Below are positions 53,127 through 61,667 of a DNA stretch of 64,000 bases, in pieces. The translations under genes were made by a program, and so were the position numbers. Below the pieces are notes generated by a model. The model was not told the origin of the DNA. It did no database searches and saw only the letters and a program-made list of their open reading frames with translations. Source of the DNA: CADEDH01 sp039201605 (GTDB taxonomy: Bacteria > Actinomycetota > Acidimicrobiia > Acidimicrobiales > SZUA-35). Each line of letters starts with the position of its first letter. Position 1 is the stretch's first letter. The DNA lies in assembly GCA_039201605.1 (NCBI GenBank), contig JBCCRO010000017.1:40325-104324 (forward strand), in the 5' to 3' direction.

Positions 53127-53938
53127 CGGCGGCGGGCGCTGGCTCGGCCCTCGGTCGAGCCGTCGTGTGACCGCAGCCGGTAGGCGGTGGTGAACTCGGG
53201 CGCGTAGAGGTGGCTCCGGGCCTCGACCGGGATGTCGGCCAGCACGTCGCCCACCAGCACCAGCACCGTCATCGTGGCCCCGGTGGAGCGGATGGCCTCG
53301 GCCAGCCCGCCGACCGTGGTGTGGACGATCTGCTGGTCGGGCCAGGTCACCCGCACCAGCACCACGGCCGGGGTGTCGGCGGTGTACCCGGAGCCCTCGC
53401 CCAGCAGGTCGGCCTGTAGCTCGTCGGGGCGGGCTCCGGACAGGAACACCGCCATCGTGGTGCCGTTGGGGGCGAAGGCGGCCACGTCCTCCCCCGGTCG
53501 CATCGAGGCCTTGGTCCGGCCCGGTAGGCGGGTGTAGACCAGGGCCTGCCCCCGCTGGGGGATCGTCAGCTCCCGGCGGATCTCGGCCGCCGCTCCCGCC
53601 ACCGACGTCACCCCGGGCACCACCTCGAAGACCCGGTCGTTGGCGTGGCACCAGTCGATCTGCTCCTGGATGGCGCCGTACACACTCGGGTCGCCGGAGT
53701 GGAGGCGGACGATGACGCCCTCCGGGTTGGCCTCGTACACGGCGATCACGTCTTCCAGGGTCATGGTGGCCGAGTCGTGGAACACCGCGTCGGAGCGACA
53801 GTGGCGCAGCATCGACTCCGGTACCAATGACGAGGCCCAGATGACGATGTCGGCCGCCGCCAGACGCTCGGCGCCGCGCAGGGTGATGAGATCCTCGGCC
53901 CCCGGCCCGGCCCCGACGAACGAGATCAGCGCCGTCAC
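53123..53938 (-). CDS. cobM: Precorrin-4 C11-methyltransferase
   Basis: 271 residues from GTG 53938. ISFVGAGPGAEDLITLRGAE, WASSLVPESMLRHC, VRLHSGDPSVYGAIQEQIDW and VVPGVTSVAGAAAEIRRELT are CobM/CbiF motifs. Methylates C11. Coupled to the RHH-CobI gene by a GTGA overlap. The C-terminal 25 residues (RSHDGSTEGRASARRR) are a basic, probably unstructured tail. Confidence 0.93.
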   Translation of the reverse strand: MTALISFVGAGPGAEDLITLRGAERLAAADIVIWASSLVPESMLRHCRSDAVFHDSATMTLEDVIAVYEANPEGVIVRLHSGDPSVYGAIQEQIDWCHANDRVFEVVPGVTSVAGAAAEIRRELTIPQRGQALVYTRLPGRTKASMRPGEDVAAFAPNGTTMAVFLSGARPDELQADLLGEGSGYTADTPAVVLVRVTWPDQQIVHTTVGGLAEAIRSTGATMTVLVLVGDVLADIPVEARSHLYAPEFTTAYRLRSHDGSTEGRASARRR

Positions 53939-54897
53939 GAGTCCGCCCCCGATGCGCCGCCGGCCGCCTCGGCCGTCGACGGGGGCGGCGTCGGCCCGAT
54001 GCCCTCGGGGGCGGGGGAGATGACGGCGCTCAGATAGGAGGCGGGTCGATCGCGCACGTCGGCCACCCTGGCGATGCGCTGGCCCGGCATGCCGATCAGC
54101 TCGCCCATGACCGCACCATCGAGGCGGTCGGCGGCCTCCAGCTGCTCGGCCACGGCCCCGATGCGGCCGCCGCCCTTGTAGAGGATCACGGTGCGGTCGC
54201 CCCGGGCCAGTTCGGCGTCGAGCTGCTCGGGCGGGGCGGAGGCGGGCAGGAGGACGAGGGTCTGCTGCTCGTCGGTGAGGACGACGTCGCCCGCCATGGC
54301 CAGGGCCTGGAAGGCCATGATGCCGGCCACGGTCTCCACCGTGGTGTGGGGACGGCGGGCCAGGACACCGGCCACCACCGAGGAGACGGTCGAGTAGGTG
54401 TTGGGGTCGCCGAGGGTGATGAAGGCCACCTCGTCGCCGGCTTCGAGATAGTCGGCGATGCGGTCGCACACGTCGATCAGGGCGGCGGCCCGGGCGTCGT
54501 GATCGGGCCGCATGACGAACACCATGCGCTCGACGACCACGTCGGGCGCCGCCTCCCGCACGATGGCCTCGGCCCGCCCGATCGCCTCCAGCGAGGTGCA
54601 GGGGGCCACCACCCGGTCGGCCCGGCGCAGGGCGTCGAGGGCGCGGGTGGTGACGAGGTCGGCGGGGCCGGGGCCAACGCCGACACCGACCAGGCGACCG
54701 GCGACCGAGGGCCCGACCCGACGACCGTCACCGCCGGAGCCGTTGGCCGACGGCTCGGGGCCGGAGGCGGCGAGGCGGGCTTCGATGGCCTCCCGAATCA
54801 GCTCGGCCTCCGACACCCCGGTCCGTTCGGCCAGGGCGCTGAGCCGGCTTTTCAGGTTGTCGGGCAGGTAGACCGAGCTCTTCCGCACGTTGCGCAC
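53935..54897 (-). CDS. cobI: Ribbon-helix-helix domain fused to precorrin-2/cobalt-factor-II C20-methyltransferase
   Basis: 320 residues from GTG 54897. Residues 1-47 are a CopG/Arc-type ribbon-helix-helix: beta strand KSSVYLPDNLKSRL, helix A SALAERTG, turn, helix B SEAELIREAIEARLAA. After a Gly/Ser linker, CobI/CbiL runs from about 70 to 295: GVGVGPGPADLVTTRALDAL, VMRPDHDARAAALIDVC, VAFITLGDPNTYSTVSSVVA, TVAGIMAFQALAM. The enzyme methylates C20. The DNA-binding domain suggests the enzyme also acts as regulator. The open frame extends further 5' but that region lies in the operator and cbiA. Overlaps cobM. Confidence 0.9.
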   Translation of the reverse strand: MRNVRKSSVYLPDNLKSRLSALAERTGVSEAELIREAIEARLAASGPEPSANGSGGDGRRVGPSVAGRLVGVGVGPGPADLVTTRALDALRRADRVVAPCTSLEAIGRAEAIVREAAPDVVVERMVFVMRPDHDARAAALIDVCDRIADYLEAGDEVAFITLGDPNTYSTVSSVVAGVLARRPHTTVETVAGIMAFQALAMAGDVVLTDEQQTLVLLPASAPPEQLDAELARGDRTVILYKGGGRIGAVAEQLEAADRLDGAVMGELIGMPGQRIARVADVRDRPASYLSAVISPAPEGIGPTPPPSTAEAAGGASGADS

Positions 54898-54928
54898 CCT
54901 ACCGGCCCGGGTAGGGCAACACGTAGGG
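54897..54928. promoter_or_regulatory. Predicted operator over the RHH-CobI start
   Basis: CCCTAC (54897), GTAGGG (54911) and GTAGGG (54923) on the plus strand, offsets 0, +14, +26. The first two form a perfect dyad with 7-bp arms CCCTACC and GGTAGGG and a 6-nt spacer. The site overlaps the GTG start of RHH-CobI, lies in the 68-bp gap after cbiA, and matches the site before cbiD exactly in layout. RHH dimers typically bind such repeated short boxes. Confidence 0.6.
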
Positions 54929-54965
54929 CACCCGTGCCCCGGCGCCACCCGACGGCGCTGAGCCT

Positions 54966-56330
54966 TCAGCCGGTGATCGACGACCGGGCGGCCCGGCAGG
55001 TGTCGACGAAGCGGACGGCCCTGTCGGGTCGGGCCCCCAGGTGCTGATGGAGGTAGGTGGCCAGCAGGGTGGGGGAGGCGAACCCCTCGGCCCGCTCGGC
55101 GAACCGCGACCGCAGGATGAGGGCCTCGCCCCCGGGCTCGATCGTCGAGTAGTGGAACTCGTGACCGCGCACCTCGTCCCCGGCGGCCACCAGCGGGTTG
55201 GCCACCGTGGCGGTGGCGTGACGGTAACCGAGGGTGAGGCGCTCGGTCATCCGGGCCTCGGCCGACAGCACCCCCGCCATGGCCCGACCGTCGAGCGAGC
55301 CCGCCAGCCACAGCAGACCCCCGCACTCGGCCCAGGTGACCAGCCCGCCCCGGACCCGGTCGGCAACGTCGGCCAGCAGGGCCCGGTTGTCGGCCAGTCG
55401 GGTGGCGTACACCTCGGGGAAGCCGCCACCCACGACGAGGCCGTCGACATCGGCCGGGAGCTTCTCGTCGGTCAGCGGGTCGACGGCGACCAGCTCGGCT
55501 CCGGCCGCCGTCAGCGCCTCCAGGTTGTCGGCGTAGGTGAAGGTGAAGGCCCGGCCTCCGGCGACGGCGATCCGCACCGGGGCGTCGGCCGTCGGTACGG
55601 CTGGCAGCGGTGGGGCCGCCACCGTGCGGTGGGGGGCGGTGGCCGCAACCCGTCGGAGGGCGTCGAGGTCGCAGCCCTCGGCCACGGCGGCCCCGAGGCC
55701 CCGCAGCGACTCGGCCACCTCGGCCGGACGCTCGTCCACCGGGACAAGGCCCAGGTGCCGGTCGCGCCAGGTCAGGGCGTCGTCGCGGCCAAGGGTGCCG
55801 AGGACGGGCACGCCGAGCTCGTCGAGGGCCTCGGTGAGGAGGGTCCGGTGGTGCGGGGTCGACACCCGGTTGAGGATCACACCGGCCACATCGAGGGCGG
55901 GCCGGTGGTCGCGGAAGCCGCGCACCAGAGCCGCCACCGAGGCGCTCATCGCCGACCCGTCGACCACGAGCACCACAGGGGCATCGAGCAGTTCGGCCAC
56001 ATCGGCGGTGGAGGACGGTGAGCCGTCGACGGCGCCGTCGAACAACCCCATCACCCCCTCGATGACCAGGAGGTCGGCGCCCTCACCGGCCCGCCCGGCA
56101 AGGGGGGCGATGGTGTCGGTGCCGCACAGCCAGGGGTCGAGGTTGCGGGGCGGACGGCCCGTGGCCAGGGCGTGGTAGCCCGGGTCGATGAAGTCGGGGC
56201 CGACCTTGGCCGAGGCCACCGTCACCCCGGCGGCTCGGAAGGCGGCGAGCAGGCCGGTGGTGATCGTGGTCTTCCCGACCCCGGAGTGGGTACCGGCGAT
56301 CACGAGCCGGGCGCCGAGCGTCGCCGTCAC
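54966..56330 (-). CDS. cbiA: Cobyrinate a,c-diamide synthase
   Basis: 454 residues from GTG 56330. P-loop-like VIAGTHSGVGKTTITTGLLA at the N-terminus, KVGPDFIDPGYHALATGRPP, LLVIEGVMGLFDG, then a glutamine amidotransferase half with GGGFPEVYATRLADN, the nucleophile Cys in TWAECGGLLWLAGS and the His in TYLHQHLG. Amidates the a and c carboxylates with glutamine and ATP. CobB is the late-cobalt homologue; CbiA preferred given CbiD and CbiG. Likely transcribed into RHH-cobI and cobM. Confidence 0.93.
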   Translation of the reverse strand: MTATLGARLVIAGTHSGVGKTTITTGLLAAFRAAGVTVASAKVGPDFIDPGYHALATGRPPRNLDPWLCGTDTIAPLAGRAGEGADLLVIEGVMGLFDGAVDGSPSSTADVAELLDAPVVLVVDGSAMSASVAALVRGFRDHRPALDVAGVILNRVSTPHHRTLLTEALDELGVPVLGTLGRDDALTWRDRHLGLVPVDERPAEVAESLRGLGAAVAEGCDLDALRRVAATAPHRTVAAPPLPAVPTADAPVRIAVAGGRAFTFTYADNLEALTAAGAELVAVDPLTDEKLPADVDGLVVGGGFPEVYATRLADNRALLADVADRVRGGLVTWAECGGLLWLAGSLDGRAMAGVLSAEARMTERLTLGYRHATATVANPLVAAGDEVRGHEFHYSTIEPGGEALILRSRFAERAEGFASPTLLATYLHQHLGARPDRAVRFVDTCRAARSSITG

Positions 56331-56388
56331 GGTGTGCCCTGTCGGTGTGGTCCCACCCGGCCCACGGTAACGGCGGCCCGTCGAGGCG

Positions 56389-56414
56389 AACCCCCGGCCG
56401 TCGGGCCGAGGGTT
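56389..56414 (-). terminator. Hairpin after the ECF-linked membrane protein gene
   Basis: AACCC..GGCC (56389-56398) pairs with GGCC..GGGTT (56404-56414) in an imperfect stem. It lies between the stop of the 56440 gene and the start of cbiA on the minus strand, separating the two units. Confidence 0.5.
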
Positions 56415-56439
56415 CACGGCGAACTCGGATCGGGTCGGA

Positions 56440-58209
56440 CTACCGCGAGGGGTAGGTGGGATAGACGAGGGCGCCGAGGAAGTCCTCCGCCTGGGTGACG
56501 TCATCCGCCACCTCGGCGCAGTCGATGCCGTCGTAGGTGATGGCCCCGGCCCCGATCTCGCTGACCACGGCCCGATCCGGGGTCACATCCCAGTTGGCGT
56601 AGGCGATCGTCACCCGGCCGTTCTCCTGGTCGCCGAACACCAGCTCGGTGACGATGAAGTCGCTGCCGTCGACGTCGCCGGTGCCGGAGAAGGTGGCGAC
56701 CCGGCCGGTCTGGATGGCGTTGAAGTTTCGACCGTCGTCGGTGAAGTCGAGCGCCAGGATGAATGCCCCGTCGGTGTAGCAGGAGCGGTTGACGCCGGGG
56801 ACGGTCTCGATCGCCGCCGTCGTGGAGGGACGAACGTCCTCGCCCGGGAAGTTGTCGTAGGTCGCCTCGACCGGGGCCAGGTCGTCGGCCACGGGACCGT
56901 CGCAGCCGACGGCGTTGTACACCTGCTCCTCGCCGGCGGTGGGGGTGGTCATGAAGTCGGCGGAGATGACCCACGACGAGGTGCTGTACCGGCCGAACCC
57001 GCCGGCCTCGGCGGCGACCGACGACTCGAGGACCTGATACCGGTCCTCCTCGGGCACCGTGACGACGCCGGACAGGGTCTGGAGGAGCTCGCCGCCAGGG
57101 GCGAAGGGCAGGTCGGCGGCGGGTAGGCCGTCGGCGTCGTCGGCGAAGCCGACGGGCACCTGCCACCCGGTGAACGTGCCACCATCGGCGCTGAACTCGA
57201 AGGTGTAGGTGACGACACCGTCGCTGTAGCACCGGCGGCCGCCGACGTTGCCACCGGTGAGAGAGGTGGCCGCGACGACGCTCTCCTCGATGAAGTACGG
57301 GAAGTCGGGATCGTCGATGAGGATCCACGGCTCTCCGTCGAACTCGGCCCGGATGCCGGTCGATGAGATCACGGTGCCGATGGCGGGAACCCCGTTGGCG
57401 AACGCCTCGGGCGGCGTGCTGGTGTCGGCGATCACCTCGACCAGCGACGGCTCAACCGGCGGCAGGCCCTCGGCCTGCTGCACCAGCGTGCTGAGGGGCA
57501 GCCAGATGTCGGGCTGGCCCAGCCCGTCGAACTCGGCCCAGGTGTCGTCGTTGAACGGGCCCTCTTCGCCGGTGGCGATCAGGACGCTCGCCCAGATCTG
57601 CCCGTCGTAGGGCTCGGCGTCGTCCCCGATGGCGAGGAACGGGCGGGGGAACTCCTCCCGCTCGATGATCTCGGGGGCGTACAGCCACACCGAGCCCGGG
57701 CTGACGGCGTCGGTGGTGGCTGCGCCGTCGCCCTCGGCCGGGGAGCCGTCGTCGCCGTCATCGGGGGCGGGGGTGGTGGGCCCCGGGGTGCCGTCGTCGG
57801 CGAAGTCGGCGTCGATGGTCGTCGACGGGTCGCCGCTGAGGATGGTGAAGATGGCGCCCAGACCGAGGACGGCGATAAGCGCCGCCGCGGCCAGGACGAG
57901 GACGTTGCCCCGGTTGCGGGCGGGGAGGCCGGTGGTGTTGGTGGTCATGTCCGTCAGACGGATGACGTTCTCATCGGTATGCACCCGACCCAACGATTCC
58001 TCGGTGACGGGGGGCACGGCGGTCAGGCCGGGCTCACCGGTCTCCGGGGCCGACGGCGCCGCCTCGAACGGGGCGGCATCGTCGGCCCGCTCGTCCTCGA
58101 CGCGCCGCAACATGGCGTCGATCCCGTCCCAGTAGCCGGCGCCCGGCTCGGGTACCTCTGAGCGGAGGAAGGCGCCGAGTTCGTCGTCGTGATCGCGGTG
58201 ATCGGTCAC
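56440..58209 (-). CDS. Single-pass membrane protein coupled to an ECF sigma factor
   Basis: 589 residues from GTG 58209, overlapping the sigma stop (GTGA). Cytoplasmic N-terminus of about 95 residues (DDELGAFLRSEVPEPGAGYW), membrane helix about 101-123 (VLVLAAAALIAVLGLGAIFT), an acidic Thr/Gly/Asp linker, then a large extracytoplasmic region with two similar modules (RRCYSDGVVTYTFEFSADGG and RSCYTDGAFILALDFTDDGR). No zinc-binding anti-sigma motif, so anti-sigma function is inferred from position and topology only. Confidence 0.75.
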   Translation of the reverse strand: MTDHRDHDDELGAFLRSEVPEPGAGYWDGIDAMLRRVEDERADDAAPFEAAPSAPETGEPGLTAVPPVTEESLGRVHTDENVIRLTDMTTNTTGLPARNRGNVLVLAAAALIAVLGLGAIFTILSGDPSTTIDADFADDGTPGPTTPAPDDGDDGSPAEGDGAATTDAVSPGSVWLYAPEIIEREEFPRPFLAIGDDAEPYDGQIWASVLIATGEEGPFNDDTWAEFDGLGQPDIWLPLSTLVQQAEGLPPVEPSLVEVIADTSTPPEAFANGVPAIGTVISSTGIRAEFDGEPWILIDDPDFPYFIEESVVAATSLTGGNVGGRRCYSDGVVTYTFEFSADGGTFTGWQVPVGFADDADGLPAADLPFAPGGELLQTLSGVVTVPEEDRYQVLESSVAAEAGGFGRYSTSSWVISADFMTTPTAGEEQVYNAVGCDGPVADDLAPVEATYDNFPGEDVRPSTTAAIETVPGVNRSCYTDGAFILALDFTDDGRNFNAIQTGRVATFSGTGDVDGSDFIVTELVFGDQENGRVTIAYANWDVTPDRAVVSEIGAGAITYDGIDCAEVADDVTQAEDFLGALVYPTYPSR

Positions 58210-58727
58210 TGCTCCCACCTTTCCAGTCGGCGCCGGGCTCTGCTCACCCTGGAGGCGACGGTACCTCGGGCCTCTCCCAGGATCTCGGCGGCGTCGTCGT
58301 AGCTGTACCCCCAGCCCGCGACCAGCATGAGGGCCGTCCGATCCTCCGGGCCGAGCTGCCCCATGACGGCGTCGAGCTCCACCCGGCCCACACCGCCGGC
58401 GGCGGACGAGTCGCCACCGCCGCCCAGGTTGCGCAGATCGTCGACGTCATCGTGACGACGACGGCCCTCGTAGCGGAGGTGATCGAGGGCGGCGCGGTAG
58501 ACGATGCTGTGGAGCCAGGTCGACATCGTCGAGCGGCCGTCGAAGCCCGGCAGGGCCCGGAAGGCCTTCTCGTAGGCGGCCTGCATGACGTCATCGGTCT
58601 GGTGCCGATCTCGCACCACCGACCAGGCGACACCCCTGAGCTGCTTGTCGTGGGCGCGGACGAACTCACCGAACGACCTGGCGTCGTACTGCGCCGGTGA
58701 GTCAACAGATTCCACCACGAGGGTCAC
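58206..58727 (-). CDS. ECF-family RNA polymerase sigma factor
   Basis: 173 residues from GTG 58727. Region 2: FVRAHDKQLRGVAWSVVRDR, QTDDVMQAAYEKAFRALPGF, STMSTWLHSIVYRAALDHLR. Region 4: QLGPEDRTALMLVAGWGYSY, DDAAEILGEARGTVASRVSR. Compact, no extension. Its product likely works with the membrane protein translated from the overlapping next gene. 58 bp downstream of the epimerase-like gene, possibly on the same transcript. Confidence 0.9.
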   Translation of the reverse strand: MTLVVESVDSPAQYDARSFGEFVRAHDKQLRGVAWSVVRDRHQTDDVMQAAYEKAFRALPGFDGRSTMSTWLHSIVYRAALDHLRYEGRRRHDDVDDLRNLGGGGDSSAAGGVGRVELDAVMGQLGPEDRTALMLVAGWGYSYDDAAEILGEARGTVASRVSRARRRLERWEQ

Positions 58728-58785
58728 ACGCCTTTCGACGCCTCAGGACAGGAGAGATCTGCACTCAATCCGGAAAATGCTCGAA

Positions 58786-59931
58786 TCACTCCGATTCAGC
58801 CGATTGGAGGCGGCTCGCCACCACGGCGACGCCGAGGCCGTGGGGCCCGAATCCACCGTCCCGGGCGGGCGCCAGCCGACCCCCTCGGCCGAACATGATC
58901 GGCTCGTCGGTCAGGTCCTCGGCGAGGAGGTGGGTGCCGAAGGCGCCCTCCTGGGCCAGCAGCGCCGGCCCGGCCGCGCTCGCCGCCGCCACAGCGGCGC
59001 GGGTGAGCAGGCTGGTCTCCCCGACGTGGGCCCCGACGATCACGCCGAGTCCGGCGGCCTCGGCGGCGTCGATGAGGGCGAGCGAACGGAGCAGCCCGCC
59101 CGACTTCGAGATCCGACAGTTGAGGATCCACCGGTCGGGGTGGCCCGGAAGCCCGGCGATCTGGCCCGTCCGCAGCAGGCTCTCGTCGAGGATGACGCGG
59201 GTGTCGACCGCTTCGGCGATGGCCAGGAACCCGGCGTGGTCGTCGGCCGCCAGCGGCTCCTCGATGCCGAGGAGCGGCACCGCGAGCGCCCAGAGATGGT
59301 CGATGGCCTCCTCCGGGGTGGTCCAGAGGTTGTTGGCGTCGACCCGGACCGACGACGCCACCGCCCGCCCGACCGGTCCGGTGAACCAGCGCATCTTGGC
59401 CCGGTCCCGGTCGAGATCGCCGGACAGCTTGAGCTTGTAGTGGCGGAGTCCGGCCAGCCGATAGCGGAGCAGCCGGGCGGTGAAGCCGGCGGTACGACCG
59501 TCGCCTAGGACGGCGCTGTAGTGGAAGGGGCCGACTGCTTCCGGTAGGCCGAGGTGGCGCTCGACGGTCTCACCGGCTCGACGGGCGAAGAGGTCGAGCA
59601 GAGCCAGTTCGAGGGCGCAGAACGCCGCCGGGTGCTCGTCGATCAGGGGAGCGTTGGCGGCCACCCACGCTCGGAGACCGTCGAGGTCGTGCACCTCGGC
59701 CCCCACCGCCGGCGCCGTCTCCCGCAGGAAGCCGATGGCCGAGGCCGTCGTCTCGCCGGTGACGTAGGGGCGGGGGCAGCCCTCGCCGTGACCGATGATC
59801 CCGTCGCCGTCGGTCACCCGCACGATGACGTTCTCGGTGGCGGCCCGGGCCGCCGTCGCATGTCGGAACACGACGCGGAAGGGCATGGGAAAGGTGGCGA
59901 TCTCGACCCGAAGGCCCTGTCGGGTGGTCAC
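58786..59931 (-). CDS. Enolase-superfamily enzyme, dipeptide epimerase-like
   Basis: 381 residues. Muconate-lactonizing-enzyme subgroup layout: N-terminal capping domain (ENVIVRVTDGDGIIGHGEGC), then the barrel with KxK acid/base pair in HYKLKLSGD, metal ligands in VRVDANN, GIEEPL and VILDESL, and the opposite Lys in RISKSGGLLRSLAL. The Lys pair fits 1,1-proton transfer, as in L-Ala-D/L-Glu epimerases and N-acylamino-acid racemases. Overlaps the GH3 gene by 4 bp (ATGA), implying a shared pathway. Confidence 0.87.
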   Translation of the reverse strand: MTTRQGLRVEIATFPMPFRVVFRHATAARAATENVIVRVTDGDGIIGHGEGCPRPYVTGETTASAIGFLRETAPAVGAEVHDLDGLRAWVAANAPLIDEHPAAFCALELALLDLFARRAGETVERHLGLPEAVGPFHYSAVLGDGRTAGFTARLLRYRLAGLRHYKLKLSGDLDRDRAKMRWFTGPVGRAVASSVRVDANNLWTTPEEAIDHLWALAVPLLGIEEPLAADDHAGFLAIAEAVDTRVILDESLLRTGQIAGLPGHPDRWILNCRISKSGGLLRSLALIDAAEAAGLGVIVGAHVGETSLLTRAAVAAASAAGPALLAQEGAFGTHLLAEDLTDEPIMFGRGGRLAPARDGGFGPHGLGVAVVASRLQSAESE

Positions 59932-61667
59932 GATCGCACCCGACCGTCGGTCGGCAGCCGGTGGTCGTCGAAGGAGAAGTCACCGCCGACCAGCTCGTTC
60001 CGGTACTGCAGGTGCAGGTACTTGAACTGGGCGTCGCGCTGACCGTCGGCCACGCACGCACTCCGGTAGGCCTCGGCCGTCCCCGGGGCGAGATCGTGGC
60101 CCGCGATCGGGCCCAGTCGACCGCTGGCCCGCTTCGAGCCGTACTCGATGTTGGCGGCGGCGAGGGCCTCGTCGACGGCGGCGGCCAGTGCCGCCCCGGC
60201 GGCACCCCCGTCCGGTTCCTCGGTGTAGAGCCGGTACCGGGCCCGGGCCTCGTCGGCCAGCAGGATGAAGAACGCAAGCGTCACCCCGAGCGCGGCTCTG
60301 GCCGCCTCGACGGCGTCGAGTACCTGGCTCTCGGTCAGCTTCTCACCGGTGATGTTGGTGACGCCCCGCCCCTTCTGAACGAAGGCCAGGGTGGGGGTGG
60401 CCTCGAAGCGACCGGTCACCTCGACGATGTCATGCATGTCGTAGCGGTAGAGGCCGTCGAAGGTGGTGACGTACACGTGGTACCGACCTCCCTCGACCAG
60501 TTCGTCGAGGCCGAGGAAGTCGTCGGGCCCGAGCGGCCGATCGTCATCCTCCCGCCGGTGGCGGTCGACGAACTCGTAGTAGTTGTCCTCCACCAGCGGC
60601 ACGCACCGGTTGGTGATCGGGTCGATCCCGATGGTGCCCCGCACCTCGCTGGCCGAGTAGCCCAACTCGACCACCCGGGCGGACTCGCCGAGATGGGGGG
60701 CAAGGGCGCCGAGGGCGAAACCGGCGCTGCCCCCGGTCCAGGTGGTGACGGCGGCCAGACGGGGCCAGATGTGGCCGAAGCCGACGTCGGTCCCGTGCCG
60801 GTCGGCGAGGGCCCGCAGCTCGGCCGCCCGGCGAGGGTCACCCGGGAGACGACGTCCGACCGCCCGACGCTCGGCGGCGTCGAGACGGTCGGCCACGGCG
60901 AGCCGACCGGTGGCGATGCCCTCGATCAGGTCGTCCCAGCGGTCGATCATCACCGACCGCAGGCGCAGCAGGGTCGACGGGTTGGCCGTGGCCACCCCGG
61001 TCACGTCGCGCTCGGCCAGGCACAGGGCCGCCATCACCTCGTAGCGCACGTCGTGGTCGGCGATGGCCAGCACCTCGGGCTCCAGCACGTACTTGCGGCG
61101 CACCACGCTCGGCATCCCCTCGTAGACCATCCCGCTGGCTGACCCGAACGGGGTACCGCCGGGCAGGTGTCCCTCGACGGCGGGTGAGCCGATGCCGACG
61201 ATCTTGCCGGCGAACATGTCGGTCCCGGCGTGGACCGATCCGGCGAACAGGCGCTGGATGCGGGCCACCCGGGCCACGCCGTCGGCCGTGATCGGCAGGT
61301 ACTTGGGGGTGCCGCTGGTCCCGCTGGTCCGGGCGTAGAGCACGGGCTCGGCCGCCGTCAGCGTCGGCGCCCCGGTCAGCTCCTGCTCCTCGATCAGGGG
61401 CCGGAGGGCCTCGTAGTCGTGGACCGGCACCGCCCGGCGGAAGGCGTCGGCGCCGTCGATGTCGGCGAAGCCGTGGCGACGGCCGAAGGTGGTGTCGGTG
61501 TTGTCGGCGAGGATGCGGGCCAGGGTTCGACGTTGGGCGCCACCCGGATCGGCGGCGGCGGCCACGAACGACGGCCAGTAGCGACGACGGTTGATCCGCA
61601 TGGCCAGGTCGAAGGCGAGATTGACCGCCCCTTCGGTGATGCGATCGAGGAACGAGATGGTGGTCAT
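59928..61667 (-). CDS. GH3 auxin-responsive-promoter-family acyl-acid-amido synthetase
   Basis: 579 residues from ATG 61667. FGRRHGFADIDGADAFRRAV at the N-terminus, the ATP/AMP loop YARTSGTSGTPKYLPITADG, VVELGYSASEVRGTIG, YDMHDIVEVTGRFEATPTL, and VTNITGEKLTESQVLDAV. Plant GH3 enzymes adenylate jasmonate, indoleacetate or benzoates and join them to amino acids. Bacterial members are poorly characterised. Between an enolase-superfamily and a fatty-acid-hydroxylase gene, both overlapping by 4 bp, suggesting acyl-amino-acid formation. Confidence 0.88.
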   Translation of the reverse strand: MTTISFLDRITEGAVNLAFDLAMRINRRRYWPSFVAAAADPGGAQRRTLARILADNTDTTFGRRHGFADIDGADAFRRAVPVHDYEALRPLIEEQELTGAPTLTAAEPVLYARTSGTSGTPKYLPITADGVARVARIQRLFAGSVHAGTDMFAGKIVGIGSPAVEGHLPGGTPFGSASGMVYEGMPSVVRRKYVLEPEVLAIADHDVRYEVMAALCLAERDVTGVATANPSTLLRLRSVMIDRWDDLIEGIATGRLAVADRLDAAERRAVGRRLPGDPRRAAELRALADRHGTDVGFGHIWPRLAAVTTWTGGSAGFALGALAPHLGESARVVELGYSASEVRGTIGIDPITNRCVPLVEDNYYEFVDRHRREDDDRPLGPDDFLGLDELVEGGRYHVYVTTFDGLYRYDMHDIVEVTGRFEATPTLAFVQKGRGVTNITGEKLTESQVLDAVEAARAALGVTLAFFILLADEARARYRLYTEEPDGGAAGAALAAAVDEALAAANIEYGSKRASGRLGPIAGHDLAPGTAEAYRSACVADGQRDAQFKYLHLQYRNELVGGDFSFDDHRLPTDGRVRS

